Below, piece after piece: positions 1 to 9,048 of a stretch of 64,000 bases of DNA (the first letter of the stretch is position 1; each line of letters opens with the position of its first letter). The notes beneath the pieces are model-generated. The model did no database searches. It was given only the letters and a program-made list of their open reading frames with translations, and had not been told where the DNA came from. The stretch comes from Hymenobacter baengnokdamensis. Its GTDB lineage: Bacteria > Bacteroidota > Bacteroidia > Cytophagales > Hymenobacteraceae. Position numbers and translations under genes: made by a program. The stretch lies in contig NZ_CP044285.1 in the NCBI RefSeq assembly GCF_008728635.1, forward strand, positions 2,418,001 to 2,482,000, written 5' to 3'.

Positions 1-1885
1 GGAGCGTCGACTGGTGGCTGACCGTCGGGCTCAAGTAAAAGCCTGGCTGCAGCGTAAAGTCGAGCCCCGCGCTGAGCGTGTGCGGCGCGGTGCCCGTAAG
101 CTGGTTGCCGCCGTAGTTCTGCCCCGTGGCCGACTCATAAGTGCCGAAGCGGAAGTGATTGTAGGCGTAGCTGGTCCAGGCGCGCAGGCTGTTGCCAGCC
201 GTTGGCACGTTGCCGGAGTTCAGCGCAGCTGGCGCCGGCTGCCAGAGGTAGCCGCTCAGGGCCACTTCGGCCCCGCGCTGGTGCGTGGTGCCCGAGTTGG
301 CAAACAGCTGTACGCCCTGGGCATCGGAGCGCGAGACGATGGTGTTGGCTAATTCGAGGTCGAACAGGGCCACGTCAACCATCAGGCGCTGGTGCAGCAG
401 CGTGCCCCGGCCGCCTGCCTCGTAGCTGGTGCCCCGCTCGGCCTGCAAGCCCTGGCTGATGGTGCCATCGGAAGGCCGCAGCTCAGCCTCGGTAGGCGGC
501 GAAAAGCCTGTGCTCACGCTGGCATAGACCGAAATTTCGGAAGTTAGCTCTTTCAGCAGCGCCACGCGCGGCGACACCTGGGGCCGAAAATCCTGGGTTA
601 CCACGTAGCCGCTCGGATTGGTGGCGGCCGACGACACACGGGCAATCTGGTAGCGCAGGCGGTTGTAGCTGGCCCCGGCCGTGAGGAGCAGTCCGGCCGG
701 CAGCTCGTAGTCGGCCTGCGCAAAAGCGAAGCCCGTGCGCGTCGTTATCTCGTCGTCATAGCGCAGGGTAGTGGGGGCGCCGCCCACGTTGAGGTAGCTG
801 CGCGAGTCGGTAAAAGAAGCCTGAAACTCACCGCCGCCCTGCACCCGCAGCGTGTGCCCGGCCAGGGTGCCCCGGTAGCTAAGGGCCACGCGGCCGCCGC
901 CTTCCAGCTTAGCATCGCGCTCCCAATCAACCAGATAGGGAGTTTGAATGCTGCTGGCCCGGCCGTAGAGGGTAGTCGTTGTACTCCAGCCATCCGAAAA
1001 TTTATATTCGTGCGTGGCCCCGAGCAAGCCGGTTTGCGAAGCATAATAAGCCTGCTGTGCCACCGTGCCCGGCCCGGCCGGCGTACTGGGCCGCGCCTGG
1101 CGTGGGTCGCGCTCCAGCTCGGCGCGGGTGAGACCGCCGGGCAGCTGGTAATTGATATCGGTATAAAGCGCATGTAAGGATAAGGTCTGCCTGGCCGAAG
1201 GGCTTACTTCACCATCCACGGCAAAGACCTCGCGGCGCAGGGCACTGTGCTGGCGGTAGCCGTCGAGGCTCTGGTGCGCATACTGGGCGCGCCAGTAGTC
1301 GCTGCCCTTGCCGCTGGCTTCGGCCGTGGCCGTGAAGCGCTGCAAGCCAAACGAGCCCGCCGAGTAGCCCGCCTGGGCCTGGCTGGTGCCCGGCTGCGGC
1401 CGGCGGTTTTCGAGGCGTATCACGCCGCCCGTGCCCGCCCCGTATACACTGCCCGCCGGCCCCTTCAGCACCTCAATGCGGCCTAGCTGGGCTGGGTCAA
1501 GCAGATTGAGCTGGGTGGTGCCGTTGGCTTCCGTGAGGGGAATATCGAAGTAATACATTTTGACATTGCGTACCCCAAATGGCGAGCGCAGCGTGCTGCC
1601 CCGCACGCTGATACGGTAGCTGGCCGTGGCCCGCTCTTCGAGGCGCACGCCCGGCAGCGTATTCACGGCCGAAGTCAGCGAGCTTTCATTAAAGCGCTCA
1701 ATAGTGGTATTGTCGATAACCCCCACGCCGGCGGCCGTGCGGCGTAGCGGCAGCCGCTGGCCGTAGCCTACCACCGTGGCGCCAGGCAAAAGACGGGTAG
1801 TGGTATCAGAAGCGGCCGGGGTCTGGGCGGCCAGGCGTAAAGCCGGCAAACCCAGCGCCACCGCCAATAAGTAGCGAAGCAGCAT
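1..1885 (-). CDS. TonB-dependent outer-membrane receptor (3' end outside window)
   Basis: Read on the minus strand from an ATG at 1885, the frame stays open to the window edge (about 628 codons), so the C-terminus is missing. Residues 1-21 form a signal peptide ending in LRLAAQ. The plug domain follows, with the typical stretches 'SALTSAVNTLPGVRLEER'-like, 'ISVRGSTLRSPFG', and 'RIEVLKGPAGSVYGAGTGG'. The rest is alternating aromatic beta-barrel sequence, including a 'SGTTHQRGAEVALSG' segment common in FecA-type siderophore receptors. There is no N-terminal STN or CarboxypepD_reg-like extension before the plug. Known members run about 700-800 residues, so 70-170 are probably missing. The role inferred from the family is TonB-driven uptake of ferric siderophore or a similar ligand. 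The gene stands alone here, divergent from nothing and behind the ClC terminator. Substrate cannot be told from sequence. Confidence 0.88.
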   Translation of the reverse strand, partial: MLLRYLLAVALGLPALRLAAQTPAASDTTTRLLPGATVVGYGQRLPLRRTAAGVGVIDNTTIERFNESSLTSAVNTLPGVRLEERATASYRISVRGSTLRSPFGVRNVKMYYFDIPLTEANGTTQLNLLDPAQLGRIEVLKGPAGSVYGAGTGGVIRLENRRPQPGTSQAQAGYSAGSFGLQRFTATAEASGKGSDYWRAQYAHQSLDGYRQHSALRREVFAVDGEVSPSARQTLSLHALYTDINYQLPGGLTRAELERDPRQARPSTPAGPGTVAQQAYYASQTGLLGATHEYKFSDGWSTTTTLYGRASSIQTPYLVDWERDAKLEGGGRVALSYRGTLAGHTLRVQGGGEFQASFTDSRSYLNVGGAPTTLRYDDEITTRTGFAFAQADYELPAGLLLTAGASYNRLRYQIARVSSAATNPSGYVVTQDFRPQVSPRVALLKELTSEISVYASVSTGFSPPTEAELRPSDGTISQGLQAERGTSYEAGGRGTLLHQRLMVDVALFDLELANTIVSRSDAQGVQLFANSGTTHQRGAEVALSGYLWQPAPAALNSGNVPTAGNSLRAWTSYAYNHFRFGTYESATGQNYGGNQLTGTAPHTLSAGLDFTLQPGFYLSPTVSHQSTL

Positions 1886-1962
1886 AAGCTCGTGGGGTAT
1901 GGTTGTCGCAAACGGTGCGTCAGGCAGGAGTTTCAGCCCCATTGCTAAAGGCTATAACGTGG

Positions 1963-1995
1963 AAAAAGGATTTCGGCCACTGCCGAAATCCTTTT
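1963..1995 (-). terminator. Intrinsic terminator after the ClC gene
   Basis: A perfect hairpin with 14-base arms (AAAAGGATTTCGGC and its complement, four-base loop) sits 67 bases past the stop of the ClC gene. On the minus strand it ends in a T run, as expected of a factor-independent terminator. It separates the ClC gene from the receptor gene downstream. Confidence 0.8.
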
Positions 1996-2061
1996 GCTAT
2001 GTCCGGCAACCGGCGCCTTTACCAGAAGACAGGCTGGCCGTCGGCTAATTGGCAGGAACGC

Positions 2062-3951
2062 CTATGCTTCCGTGCGCTGCTTCTGGAACAGGGCCTGGCC
2101 GCGCAGCAGCACGCGCAGGCTCTTGCGCTTGAGCAGGATGTGCGGCGCTCTTTTATCATCGTCTTCGAGGCGGTTTTTATAGGCCGCCAGAATGTCGCGG
2201 TACGAGATAATGCCGCTCACCTGCGGCAGGGTGCCGCTCGATACCACCGGCAGCACATCCACGTTTTCGCGGGCCATGCGCTCGACGGCCGTGCGCAGCG
2301 AGTCGGTGGCCAGCACGGCGGCCGTGCGTGGCTGCAGCAGCGTGCTGATAGGCGCGTTGTCGTCGGAGTGCCAGCCGGCCAGCGTGACGAGGCTCACAAT
2401 GCCGGCAAAAGTGCCGTCGGGGTTCACCGTAACCAGGTGCGGCGTGGTGCGCTCGGGCTCACGCTCGCTCCATTCGCGCACCTCGCCAATAGTATTGTCG
2501 GTGCTGATAGCGAGCATATTGCCTTGTAAAACCCGCTCCACATTCATTTTGTCGAGCAGGTCGGGCTCGTAGTCCACGGGTGTTTTAACGCCCCGGCGCG
2601 CTATTTTCTCGGTCATAATGGTATTGCCCATCAGCAGAAAAGACACCAGGTAGGCGCCCGTGCACGCGCCCAGCAGCGGCAGCAGGGCCTGCGCCTGCCC
2701 CGTCGACTCCACGGCAAACACGATGGAAGTAAGTAGCGCCCGCGATGCCCCCGCAAACATGGCGGCCATGCCCACCAGCGCCGCCAGCGGCAGCACAATA
2801 TCGGAGGCCGGAAAAAAGTGGCGGATAGCCACGCCCAGCAACGCCCCCGTAGCCCCGCCAATGGTTAAGAGCGGGGCCAGCGTACCGCCCGAGGTGCCGC
2901 TGCCCAGCGAGATGGCCCACGAGGCAAACTTGAGAAAGCACAAGGCCAGCAGCAAGCTCAGCGGCGCATTGCCCGACAAGACCGCCGAGATATTTTCGTA
3001 GCCTACGCCCAGGGTGTGCGGGGCAAAATAGCCGATGATGCCCACTGCCAGGCCGCCCAGCGCCGGCCACCAGGCCCAGTGAATGGGCAGCTCTTCAAAT
3101 AAGTCCTCGACAAAATATACTATCTTGGTAATGATAACTGAAGCCAGGCCGACCAGCAGGCCAATGGCACTGTAGGTAGCCAGCGCGCCGTTGCTGGGAG
3201 CCGCCAGGGCGGGCATGGCAAACACAGGCCCTTGCTCGAAAAGCAGGTGGTGGCCGGCCGCGCCGGTAATGCAGGCCAGCGCTACCGGCAGCAGCGAGCG
3301 AGGCGAAAACTCAAACAGCAGCAGCTCAATAGCCAGAAAAACGGCCGCGATGGGGGTGCCAAAAATAGCCGACATGCCCGCCGTAGCGCCCGCCGCCAGC
3401 AGTACCTTGCGCTCGTGGTGCGTAATATTGATGAGCTGGCCCAGCGTGGAGCCCAGCGCGCCGCCCGTGGCGATAATCGGCCCCTCAGCCCCAAACGGGC
3501 CGCCCGTGCCAATGGACACCGCTGCCGACAACGGCTTGAGGTACATGATGGAAGGCTTTATCCGGCTCTGGTTGGTCAGTATCTGCTCCATAGCCTCTGG
3601 AATGCCGTGGCCCCGAATGGCTTTGGAGCCATAGATGGCCATCAGGCCAACTACCAGTCCGCCCAAGGCCGGCATGGCGATTACCCACAGGCCGAGATGG
3701 TTATCGGCCGGACTGTGATAGGCAATAGAAGCTTCGCCGTGAAAAACCAGGTTGGTTACGAGATTTATCAAGTAAACCAGGCCCCGCGCCAGTACGCTGA
3801 TAGTGATAGCAACTACTACCGCCAGCGCCGAAATCCGTACCAATCGCTGCTTGTCGGGCGCAACGCGCGGCCGCACGCCGTCGTCGGCCAGGGTAGAATC
3901 GAGGGAAGGCGCAATGGGAATGCCGACGTGGGCTAATTCAGGGTGTCTCAT
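2062..3951 (-). CDS. ClC-family chloride channel/transporter with tandem CBS domains
   Basis: This 629-residue membrane protein starts at the ATG at 3951; a TTG two codons upstream is less likely. The first ~430 residues are the ClC fold, with the filter signatures GHGIPE (usual form GSGIPE), GPFGAEGP and GTSGGTLAP. The external gating glutamate of GxEGP is present. The helix holding the internal proton glutamate of exchangers reads FLAIELL, where E. coli ClC has IIEEM, so the internal Glu appears to be a Leu. That is more typical of channels or atypical exchangers (inference from a by-eye alignment). The last ~150 residues form two CBS modules, nucleotide-sensing domains. Likely role: chloride or other anion movement across the inner membrane. 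It is a single-gene unit with its own terminator. Confidence 0.93.
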   Translation of the reverse strand: MRHPELAHVGIPIAPSLDSTLADDGVRPRVAPDKQRLVRISALAVVVAITISVLARGLVYLINLVTNLVFHGEASIAYHSPADNHLGLWVIAMPALGGLVVGLMAIYGSKAIRGHGIPEAMEQILTNQSRIKPSIMYLKPLSAAVSIGTGGPFGAEGPIIATGGALGSTLGQLINITHHERKVLLAAGATAGMSAIFGTPIAAVFLAIELLLFEFSPRSLLPVALACITGAAGHHLLFEQGPVFAMPALAAPSNGALATYSAIGLLVGLASVIITKIVYFVEDLFEELPIHWAWWPALGGLAVGIIGYFAPHTLGVGYENISAVLSGNAPLSLLLALCFLKFASWAISLGSGTSGGTLAPLLTIGGATGALLGVAIRHFFPASDIVLPLAALVGMAAMFAGASRALLTSIVFAVESTGQAQALLPLLGACTGAYLVSFLLMGNTIMTEKIARRGVKTPVDYEPDLLDKMNVERVLQGNMLAISTDNTIGEVREWSEREPERTTPHLVTVNPDGTFAGIVSLVTLAGWHSDDNAPISTLLQPRTAAVLATDSLRTAVERMARENVDVLPVVSSGTLPQVSGIISYRDILAAYKNRLEDDDKRAPHILLKRKSLRVLLRGQALFQKQRTEA

Positions 3952-4117
3952 AAGCAAATGTCAGCGCCGGTGCCGCAGGAAAATATGAAGCCTGAGCTGC
4001 ACCAGTACGCCTGCCATTTAAACGGTAAGAAGTAAAAAAAGGCAATAAAGCAGCGTGCTAATCGGCCACTGCTTCACTTTGCTGGGGAGCTTAAGCCGGT
4101 GCCCGGAGCAAGTATGC

Positions 4118-5245
4118 TCAGGCACTTACGGCCGGCTTGTGTACGGTACCGGCCCGCTCGCGCAAGGGCCGGCCCTGCCGTCCGCTGTGCCGCGCCTGAA
4201 TTTCGGCCACGATGGCCAGCGCAATCTCCTCGGGCGTTTCGCTGCCCAAATCGAGGCCAATGGGACTGTGCAGGCGCTGCTGTAGCTGTGCAACCTGCGT
4301 AGCGGGAGCGTCTGAAAGCTCATCGAGCAGCCGCTGGGCTTTCAGGCGCGGGCCCAGCAGGCCGATATAAGGCGCGGGCGAAGCCAGCAGGGTTTGCAGG
4401 GCAGCCAGGTCGTAGGCGTAGTTGTGGCTAAGCAGCACGTGGTAGGCCTGCGGGTCGGGTGTGGCGGCCTCCAACTCACGCACGGGCACAAGGCGCACCG
4501 CCGCTGCTTCGGGGAAGCGGGCCGGAGTAGCCAGATTGGGCCGGCCATCGACCACTACAATATGCCAGCCGAGCGAAGCTGCCAGGTGCACCAGCGGCTG
4601 GGCATCGTTGCCGGCGCCGTACACTACCAGGCGCAACGGCGGCGTCAGTACTTCGAGCAAGGCCCGCACCGGCCCGGCATCAGTAGCCAGGTCGAGTACC
4701 CGCGACTGGCCCTGGGCCAGCGTGGCGCGGGCGGCTTCGGCCAGCGGGGCGGCCAGCAGCGGCGTACCCCGCACCACGCCCGTGTCGGCGAGCAGCACGC
4801 GCTGGCCCACGGCGGCTTTCAGGCCGCTGGCGTCGGTTTCAAATACGGTGGCCAGCACGGCCGGCGCGGGGTGCCGGGCAAAATCGCGCAGGATTTCCAG
4901 CGGATTCTGAATATCGTGAAAGTCTAATGGTTCGATAAGAATGCGCACTACCCCTTGGCAGCCGGGGCCAAGGCCGTGGCGCGGGTCGTCCTCGTCGCGG
5001 GTATCGTAGGTTACCAGCGCCGGCTCGCCCTTGGCCAGTGCCCGCCGCGCCCGCTGGCGGGCATCGCCCTCGAGGCAGCCGCCGCTGATGGCCCCGGTCA
5101 GCTCGCCGTCTTCGGTCACGAGCATGCGCGCGCCGGGCCGGCGGTAGGCCGAGCCTACTACCTCCACTACCGTAGCAAGGGCGCAGGGCCGGCCGGCCGC
5201 GTGGTGCTGGTCGTAGGCGAGGAACAGGCGTTGGAGCTCGGTCAT
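4118..5245 (-). CDS. XdhC/CoxI family molybdenum-hydroxylase maturation protein
   Basis: This 375-residue protein has the N-terminal XdhC_CoxI module (ATVVEVVGSAYRRPGARM, then GAISGGCLEGD) and a C-terminal Rossmann-like XdhC_C module with GAGNDAQPL. Known family members bind molybdenum cofactor, promote its sulfuration and insert it into xanthine dehydrogenase-type enzymes in the cytoplasm. The obvious client is the three-gene molybdenum hydroxylase operon 5 kb away at 10108-13998, with which it shares orientation but not a transcript. The ATG at 5245 is 127 bases from the divergent AraC-type gene. Length is normal for the family. Confidence 0.9.
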   Translation of the reverse strand: MTELQRLFLAYDQHHAAGRPCALATVVEVVGSAYRRPGARMLVTEDGELTGAISGGCLEGDARQRARRALAKGEPALVTYDTRDEDDPRHGLGPGCQGVVRILIEPLDFHDIQNPLEILRDFARHPAPAVLATVFETDASGLKAAVGQRVLLADTGVVRGTPLLAAPLAEAARATLAQGQSRVLDLATDAGPVRALLEVLTPPLRLVVYGAGNDAQPLVHLAASLGWHIVVVDGRPNLATPARFPEAAAVRLVPVRELEAATPDPQAYHVLLSHNYAYDLAALQTLLASPAPYIGLLGPRLKAQRLLDELSDAPATQVAQLQQRLHSPIGLDLGSETPEEIALAIVAEIQARHSGRQGRPLRERAGTVHKPAVSA

Positions 5246-5372
5246 GGGGCAGGCAGGGGTAGGGGAGGCAGTACGCCCGGTAGGAGGGCGGGGTTATATA
5301 AACCGCCCAACCGAAAGCGGGGTTTCCGGCCAGCCGCGCCCAACCGGCCAGCGGCGCGTAAATTGTCCTTGC

Positions 5373-6242
5373 ATGACTGCCACCATCCCTGTTTTTCAGC
5401 TAGCTGCCCTCACCGAGCCCGCCGCAACTCCGGCGGCGATATTCTTTCTGGGGCCTAAATCCGCTCCGGCACACTTGCCTATCAACCTGCCATACCGCAG
5501 CGATTACTACAAAATCGGCCTCTGCCTACGCGGCAGCGCCCGCCTGCAGGTCAACCTGGAAACCTACGATATCGGCCCCCATTCCCTGATGCTGCTCTCG
5601 CCGTATTTTATTAAGCAGTGGCCGTTTATGTCGACCAATTTGGAGGCCCTGAGCATATTTTTTACCAAGGAATTCATTACGGCCAACAGCAGTCTGAACT
5701 TGGACACGTTCGCTTTTTTTGAGCGCGATGCCCGACACGTCGTGGCGCTGCTGCCCGCGCAGGCCGAGGCCATCGCGGCCCTGCTGCGGGCCATCGAGCA
5801 GAAATACGACGCGCCGCACGCCTACCGCGAGGAGATTTTACGCAGCCTGCTTCATATTTTGCTGCACGAAACTGCGCCCATCTACAGCGCGCAGCACGTG
5901 TCGTCGGGTGCTATCCAAACCCGCAGCCAGCTGATTGCCGCTGGGTTTAAGAAGCTCGTCAACCGCCACTACGCCACCGAGCGCAGCCTGGCGTTTTATG
6001 CCAACAAGCTCTGCATCACGCCCAAGCACCTCGCCGAAACCGTGAAGGAAGTTACCGGCAAGCGCGCCATGGAGTGGCTGGCCGAGGCCGTACTGCTCGA
6101 AGCCACCGTGCTGCTGCAAAACCCGGCCTTATCCATTAGTCAGATTGCCGATACCCTGCACTTTGTCGACCAGTCCACATTCGGGCGGTTTTTTCGGAAT
6201 AATACCGGCGTATCGCCGGCTAGCTACCGGCAGGGGTTGTGA
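5373..6242 (+). CDS. AraC-family transcriptional regulator
   Basis: This 289-residue protein has an N-terminal cupin-like sensor region (about residues 30-110, with YRSDYYKIGLCLRGSARL). The C-terminal ~100 residues form a double helix-turn-helix of the AraC/XylS type (YANKLCITPKHLAETVKEVTG, then ISQIADTLHFVDQSTFGRFF). The open frame extends upstream to 5244, but that stretch runs through the intergenic region and looks non-coding. The ATG at 5373 gives the usual family length. It lies divergent to the XdhC-type gene and 142 bases before the NmrA-like reductase gene, which it may control. This pairing of an AraC regulator with a small NAD(P)-dependent oxidoreductase is common in Bacteroidota. 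The effector is unknown. Confidence 0.88.
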   Translation: MTATIPVFQLAALTEPAATPAAIFFLGPKSAPAHLPINLPYRSDYYKIGLCLRGSARLQVNLETYDIGPHSLMLLSPYFIKQWPFMSTNLEALSIFFTKEFITANSSLNLDTFAFFERDARHVVALLPAQAEAIAALLRAIEQKYDAPHAYREEILRSLLHILLHETAPIYSAQHVSSGAIQTRSQLIAAGFKKLVNRHYATERSLAFYANKLCITPKHLAETVKEVTGKRAMEWLAEAVLLEATVLLQNPALSISQIADTLHFVDQSTFGRFFRNNTGVSPASYRQGL

Positions 6243-6384
6243 GCAGTAGCGCAGACTTTCAGTCCGCCAGTATACCTAACGCCCTCCCTCGCGGACTATA
6301 AAGTCCGCATTACCCCGCACTTCGGCCCAATCTTCCCGCCCTTTCGCCCTTTCAACCACCTGCCCCCCGCCGGAGCTTTGCCCC

Positions 6385-7278
6385 ATGAAAATCATTATCA
6401 CAGGTTCCCTCGGGAACATCAGCCTGCCGCTGGCCACCGCGCTGGTGCAGCAGGGCCACACTGTCACGGTCATCAGCAGTCAGCCCGACCGGCAGGCCAC
6501 CATCGAAGCGCTGGGCGCCACCGCCGCCATCGGCTCGGTGGAGGATGCCGACTTCCTAGCTGCCACCTTCGCCGGGGCCGCTGCCGTGTACGCCATGGTG
6601 CCGCCCAGCTACCGCGCGCCCGATTCGCGGGCCTATTTCCAGCGCATTGGCCGCCACTATGCGCAGGCTATTCAGCAGGCGCGGGTGCCGCGGGTGGTGC
6701 AGCTCAGCTCCTGGGGCGCGCACCGCGACCACGGCACCGGCGGCATTCTCGGCTCGCACGACGTGGAGGAAATCCTGAGGGCGGTGCCGGACCTGGCACT
6801 CACGCACCTGCGGCCTACGTCCTTCTACACCAATTACTACGGCTTTGTGGGCATGATAAAAGGGGCGGGCTTCATGGGCGCCAACTGCGCCGGTGACCGC
6901 CCGGTAGCGCTGGTGCACCCCCGGGATATCGCCGCTGCTGCCGCCGAGGAACTGACTAATCCCGCTGCCCCCATCGGCCGCACTATTCGCTACGTAGCCA
7001 GCGACGAGCGCACGCAAGCTGAAGTGGCGCACGCCCTGGGCGCCGCCATCGGCCGGCCCGACCTGCGCTGGGTAGCCTTCAGCGACGAGCAAATGCGCGA
7101 AAACCTGCTCAAAAATGGCCTGCCCGCCAGTACCGCCGCCGACATCGTGGGCATCTACGCCAGCATGAGCAGCGGCGCCCTCGGCGAAGACTATGAGCAG
7201 CACAAGCCCACCCTGGGCCAGGTGAAGCTGGAGGATTTTGCGAAAGAATTCGCCGCTGCTTTTAAGCAGGAGCATTAA
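6385..7278 (+). CDS. NmrA/SDR-like NAD(P)-binding protein
   Basis: This 297-residue protein opens with the dinucleotide-binding turn IITGSLGNISLPLA (a GxxGxxG-like pattern), followed by SQPDR at the end of beta-2. It then has the NmrA-type layout VYAMVPPSYRAPDSRAYFQ and 'LSSWGAHRDHGTGG'. Classical SDR catalytic YxxxK is not evident, so it may be an atypical reductase or an NAD(P)H sensor. The nearest family is PF13460/PF05368 NAD(P)-binding proteins, which includes quinone-reductase-like QorB proteins. It follows the AraC regulator in the same orientation. The ATG is preceded directly by GCTTTGCCCC, a possible close-set promoter end. Substrate unknown. Confidence 0.85.
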   Translation: MKIIITGSLGNISLPLATALVQQGHTVTVISSQPDRQATIEALGATAAIGSVEDADFLAATFAGAAAVYAMVPPSYRAPDSRAYFQRIGRHYAQAIQQARVPRVVQLSSWGAHRDHGTGGILGSHDVEEILRAVPDLALTHLRPTSFYTNYYGFVGMIKGAGFMGANCAGDRPVALVHPRDIAAAAAEELTNPAAPIGRTIRYVASDERTQAEVAHALGAAIGRPDLRWVAFSDEQMRENLLKNGLPASTAADIVGIYASMSSGALGEDYEQHKPTLGQVKLEDFAKEFAAAFKQEH

Positions 7279-7363
7279 GGAAGAGTTCAGGCGCGATGTT
7301 ATATGATTGAGCCACGTAAGGTGAGTGGCCTGAACTGCTTCCGAACGTGTTGAAACGCATTAA

Positions 7364-7465
7364 CAGAACGTCATACTGAGCTTGCCGAAGCATCTCGCTG
7401 GCGCCGTTAGGGTATCAACTCAACGATGCGAGCGAGATACTTCGCAAGCTCAGCATGACGTTCTG
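7364..7465. repeat. REP-like palindromic repeat, family A copy 1
   Basis: A ~100 bp imperfect palindrome: the left arm begins CAGAACGTCATACTGAGCTT and the right arm is its near complement ending AGCTCAGCATGACGTTCTG, with a GGCGCCGTTAGG-like centre. Related copies lie at 30671-30770 and 32972-33083. It sits between two convergent-free genes and could fold as a long hairpin in either strand. It does not appear to code. Confidence 0.85.
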
Positions 7466-7515
7466 TACGTTTTTTGGCAAAACCTACCCCCACTTTTTGA
7501 GAGGCAAAAAGTAAC

Positions 7516-7545
7516 AATGTATTTACATTAAATGTATGTACATTT
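7516..7545 (+). promoter_or_regulatory. Tandem inverted-repeat operator overlapping a TAnnTTTG -7 box
   Basis: Two adjacent copies of AATGTA-NN-TACATT lie at 7516-7529 and 7531-7544, one base apart. The second is extended to AAATGTA/TACATTT. It overlaps TACATTTG at 7539-7546, a match to the Bacteroidota -7 element TAnnTTTG, 61 bases before the start of the flavin oxidoreductase gene. The arrangement is what a repressor site would look like. No obvious -33 box is visible. The regulator is not identified; the spacing suggests a dimeric winged-helix protein such as HxlR or MarR, which is only a guess. Confidence 0.6.
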
Positions 7546-7607
7546 GTTTTAAAAAACGGAGCTTATACCTCGACCCCGTTCCCTTAAATCTACTTTAACT
7601 CACTCCG

Positions 7608-8627
7608 ATGGAAGTTGGAATCGATAGTTTTGCCTCGCACCTGCTCCAAAACGGGGGCGACCACCTGAGTGGCACCGAGGCCATGCGCCTGCTACTCGAA
7701 CGCATTGAGCGGGCCGACCAGGTAGGGCTCGACGTGTTCGGCATCGGGGAGCACCACCGGGCCGAATACCTTGATTCGGCCACGGCCGTCATTCTGGCCG
7801 CTGCCGCCGCGCGCACCAAGCGCATTCGCCTCACCAGCGCCGTGACGGTGCTCTCGGCGGCCGACCCGGTGCGCGTGTTTCAGGAGTTTGCCACGCTGGA
7901 CTTGATTTCGCAGGGCCGGGCCGAAATGGTAGTCGGGCGCGGCTCGTCTACCGAGGCATTCCCGCTCTTCGGCTTCAGCCTCAACGACTACGACGAGCTA
8001 TTCAGCGAAAAGCTGGAGCTGCTGCTCACCATCCGCGACCAGGAAAAAGTGCGCTGGAAGGGCCAGTACCGGCCCGCGCTCACCGGCCAGGGGGTGTACC
8101 CGCGGCCGGCGCAGGCCAAGCTGCCCATCTGGCTAGGGGTGGGCGGCACGCCCGAGTCGTTTGCGCGGGCCGGCACGCTGGGCCTGCCCTTGATGGTGGC
8201 CATCATCGGCGGCGACACCCACCGTTTCCGGCCGCTGGTAGACCTGTACCGCGAAGCCGGGCGCCGGGCCGGGCACGCCCCCGAGCAGCTCCAAGTGGGG
8301 CTGCACTCGCTAGGCTACGTGGCCCCCACCACCGAAGAAGCCGTGGCCGAATTTGTGCCGGGCTACCTCGACACGTTCAGCAAGCGCGCTCGCGAGCGGG
8401 GCGGCAGCGGCCTCACGCGGGCGCACTTCGACATGCAGGCCGGCCCCCTGGGTGCCCTGCTGGTCGGCAACCCCGAAGAAGTAGCGGCCAAGATTAAGCG
8501 GCACAGCGAGGCGCTGGGCGGCATCTCCCGGGTGACGTTTCAAATGGATGTAGCCGTGCTGCCGCACGAAAAAATCCTCCGCGCCACTGAACTGATTGGT
8601 ACCCGCATCGCGCCGTTGCTGCGCTAA
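7608..8627 (+). CDS. LLM-class flavin-dependent oxidoreductase
   Basis: This 339-residue protein covers the whole bacterial luciferase-like TIM barrel (PF00296). Signatures include GLDVFGIGEHHRAEYL near residue 45, RIRLTSAVTVLSAADPVRV, LDLISQGRAEMVVGRGS, and the late IWLGVGGTPESFARAG. Members use reduced FMN (or F420 in other phyla), usually with a separate flavin reductase; none is adjacent. In the usual subgroup naming it fits group-1 / CE1758-type monooxygenases. It is a single-gene unit with its own operator-like repeats upstream and a strong hairpin downstream, which suggests induction by a chemical signal. The substrate cannot be told. Confidence 0.92.
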   Translation: MEVGIDSFASHLLQNGGDHLSGTEAMRLLLERIERADQVGLDVFGIGEHHRAEYLDSATAVILAAAAARTKRIRLTSAVTVLSAADPVRVFQEFATLDLISQGRAEMVVGRGSSTEAFPLFGFSLNDYDELFSEKLELLLTIRDQEKVRWKGQYRPALTGQGVYPRPAQAKLPIWLGVGGTPESFARAGTLGLPLMVAIIGGDTHRFRPLVDLYREAGRRAGHAPEQLQVGLHSLGYVAPTTEEAVAEFVPGYLDTFSKRARERGGSGLTRAHFDMQAGPLGALLVGNPEEVAAKIKRHSEALGGISRVTFQMDVAVLPHEKILRATELIGTRIAPLLR

Positions 8628-8648
8628 GCCAAGGCGTAGCAAATTAAT

Positions 8649-8702
8649 AATGGCTAGGGAGCGTAGCGCAGCCGTGTGTTTGCGCTACGCTCCCTAGCCA
8701 TT
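8649..8702 (+). terminator. Long hairpin after the flavin oxidoreductase gene
   Basis: Two 22-base arms, AATGGCTAGGGAGCGTAGCG and its complement, surround a ten-base loop just after the oxidoreductase stop codon. The right arm runs into TTTGG, so it may act as a terminator. It may equally be a dispersed palindromic repeat, since only one copy is in this window. Confidence 0.6.
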
Positions 8703-8760
8703 TGGTTGCTAGTTGGTACCTTGCTACTGTTAAGCGAGTACCAATTTCCCATACCGAGCA

Positions 8761-9000
8761 ATGCAAGTTAACGAGCTAATAACCAGCGACCCCGACATCC
8801 TGAGCGGTCAGACTGTATTTGCGGGCACCAGGGTGCCAGTGGAAACGCTATTTGACCATTTAGAGGCCGGCATACCGCTGGATGAGTTTTTGGATGACTT
8901 CCCCACCGTAAGTAAAGAGCAAGCCGTAGCGCTACTGGAAGCCGTTAGCAAGCTGTTAACTGACAAGAATATACGCCAAGTGTATGTGGTAGCTCAATGA
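8761..9000 (+). CDS. DUF433 domain protein (antitoxin-like)
   Basis: This small 79-residue protein matches the DUF433 (PF04255) pattern: TSDPDILSGQTVFAGTRVPV, then LEAGIPLDEFLDDFPTVSKEQ and AVALLEA. This is a winged-helix fold found in VapB45-like antitoxins. In most genomes the next gene is a DUF5615 PIN-like toxin. Here it is missing, and the next gene (49 bases on, same strand) encodes a phospholipase-D nuclease domain instead. Base composition (about 48% GC) is lower than the neighbours. It may be an orphan remnant of a VapBC-like pair or a regulator of the following gene; sequence alone cannot decide. Confidence 0.82.
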   Translation: MQVNELITSDPDILSGQTVFAGTRVPVETLFDHLEAGIPLDEFLDDFPTVSKEQAVALLEAVSKLLTDKNIRQVYVVAQ

Positions 9001-9048
9001 TATTTTGGATAAGTAATTAAAGTTGAATTTCTAAACACTAAGCGCGAC

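Noticed and set aside
5244..5372. Longer N-terminus for the AraC-type regulator
   Set aside because: The extra codons cross the divergent promoter region and have no similarity to the family; the ATG at 5373 gives normal length.
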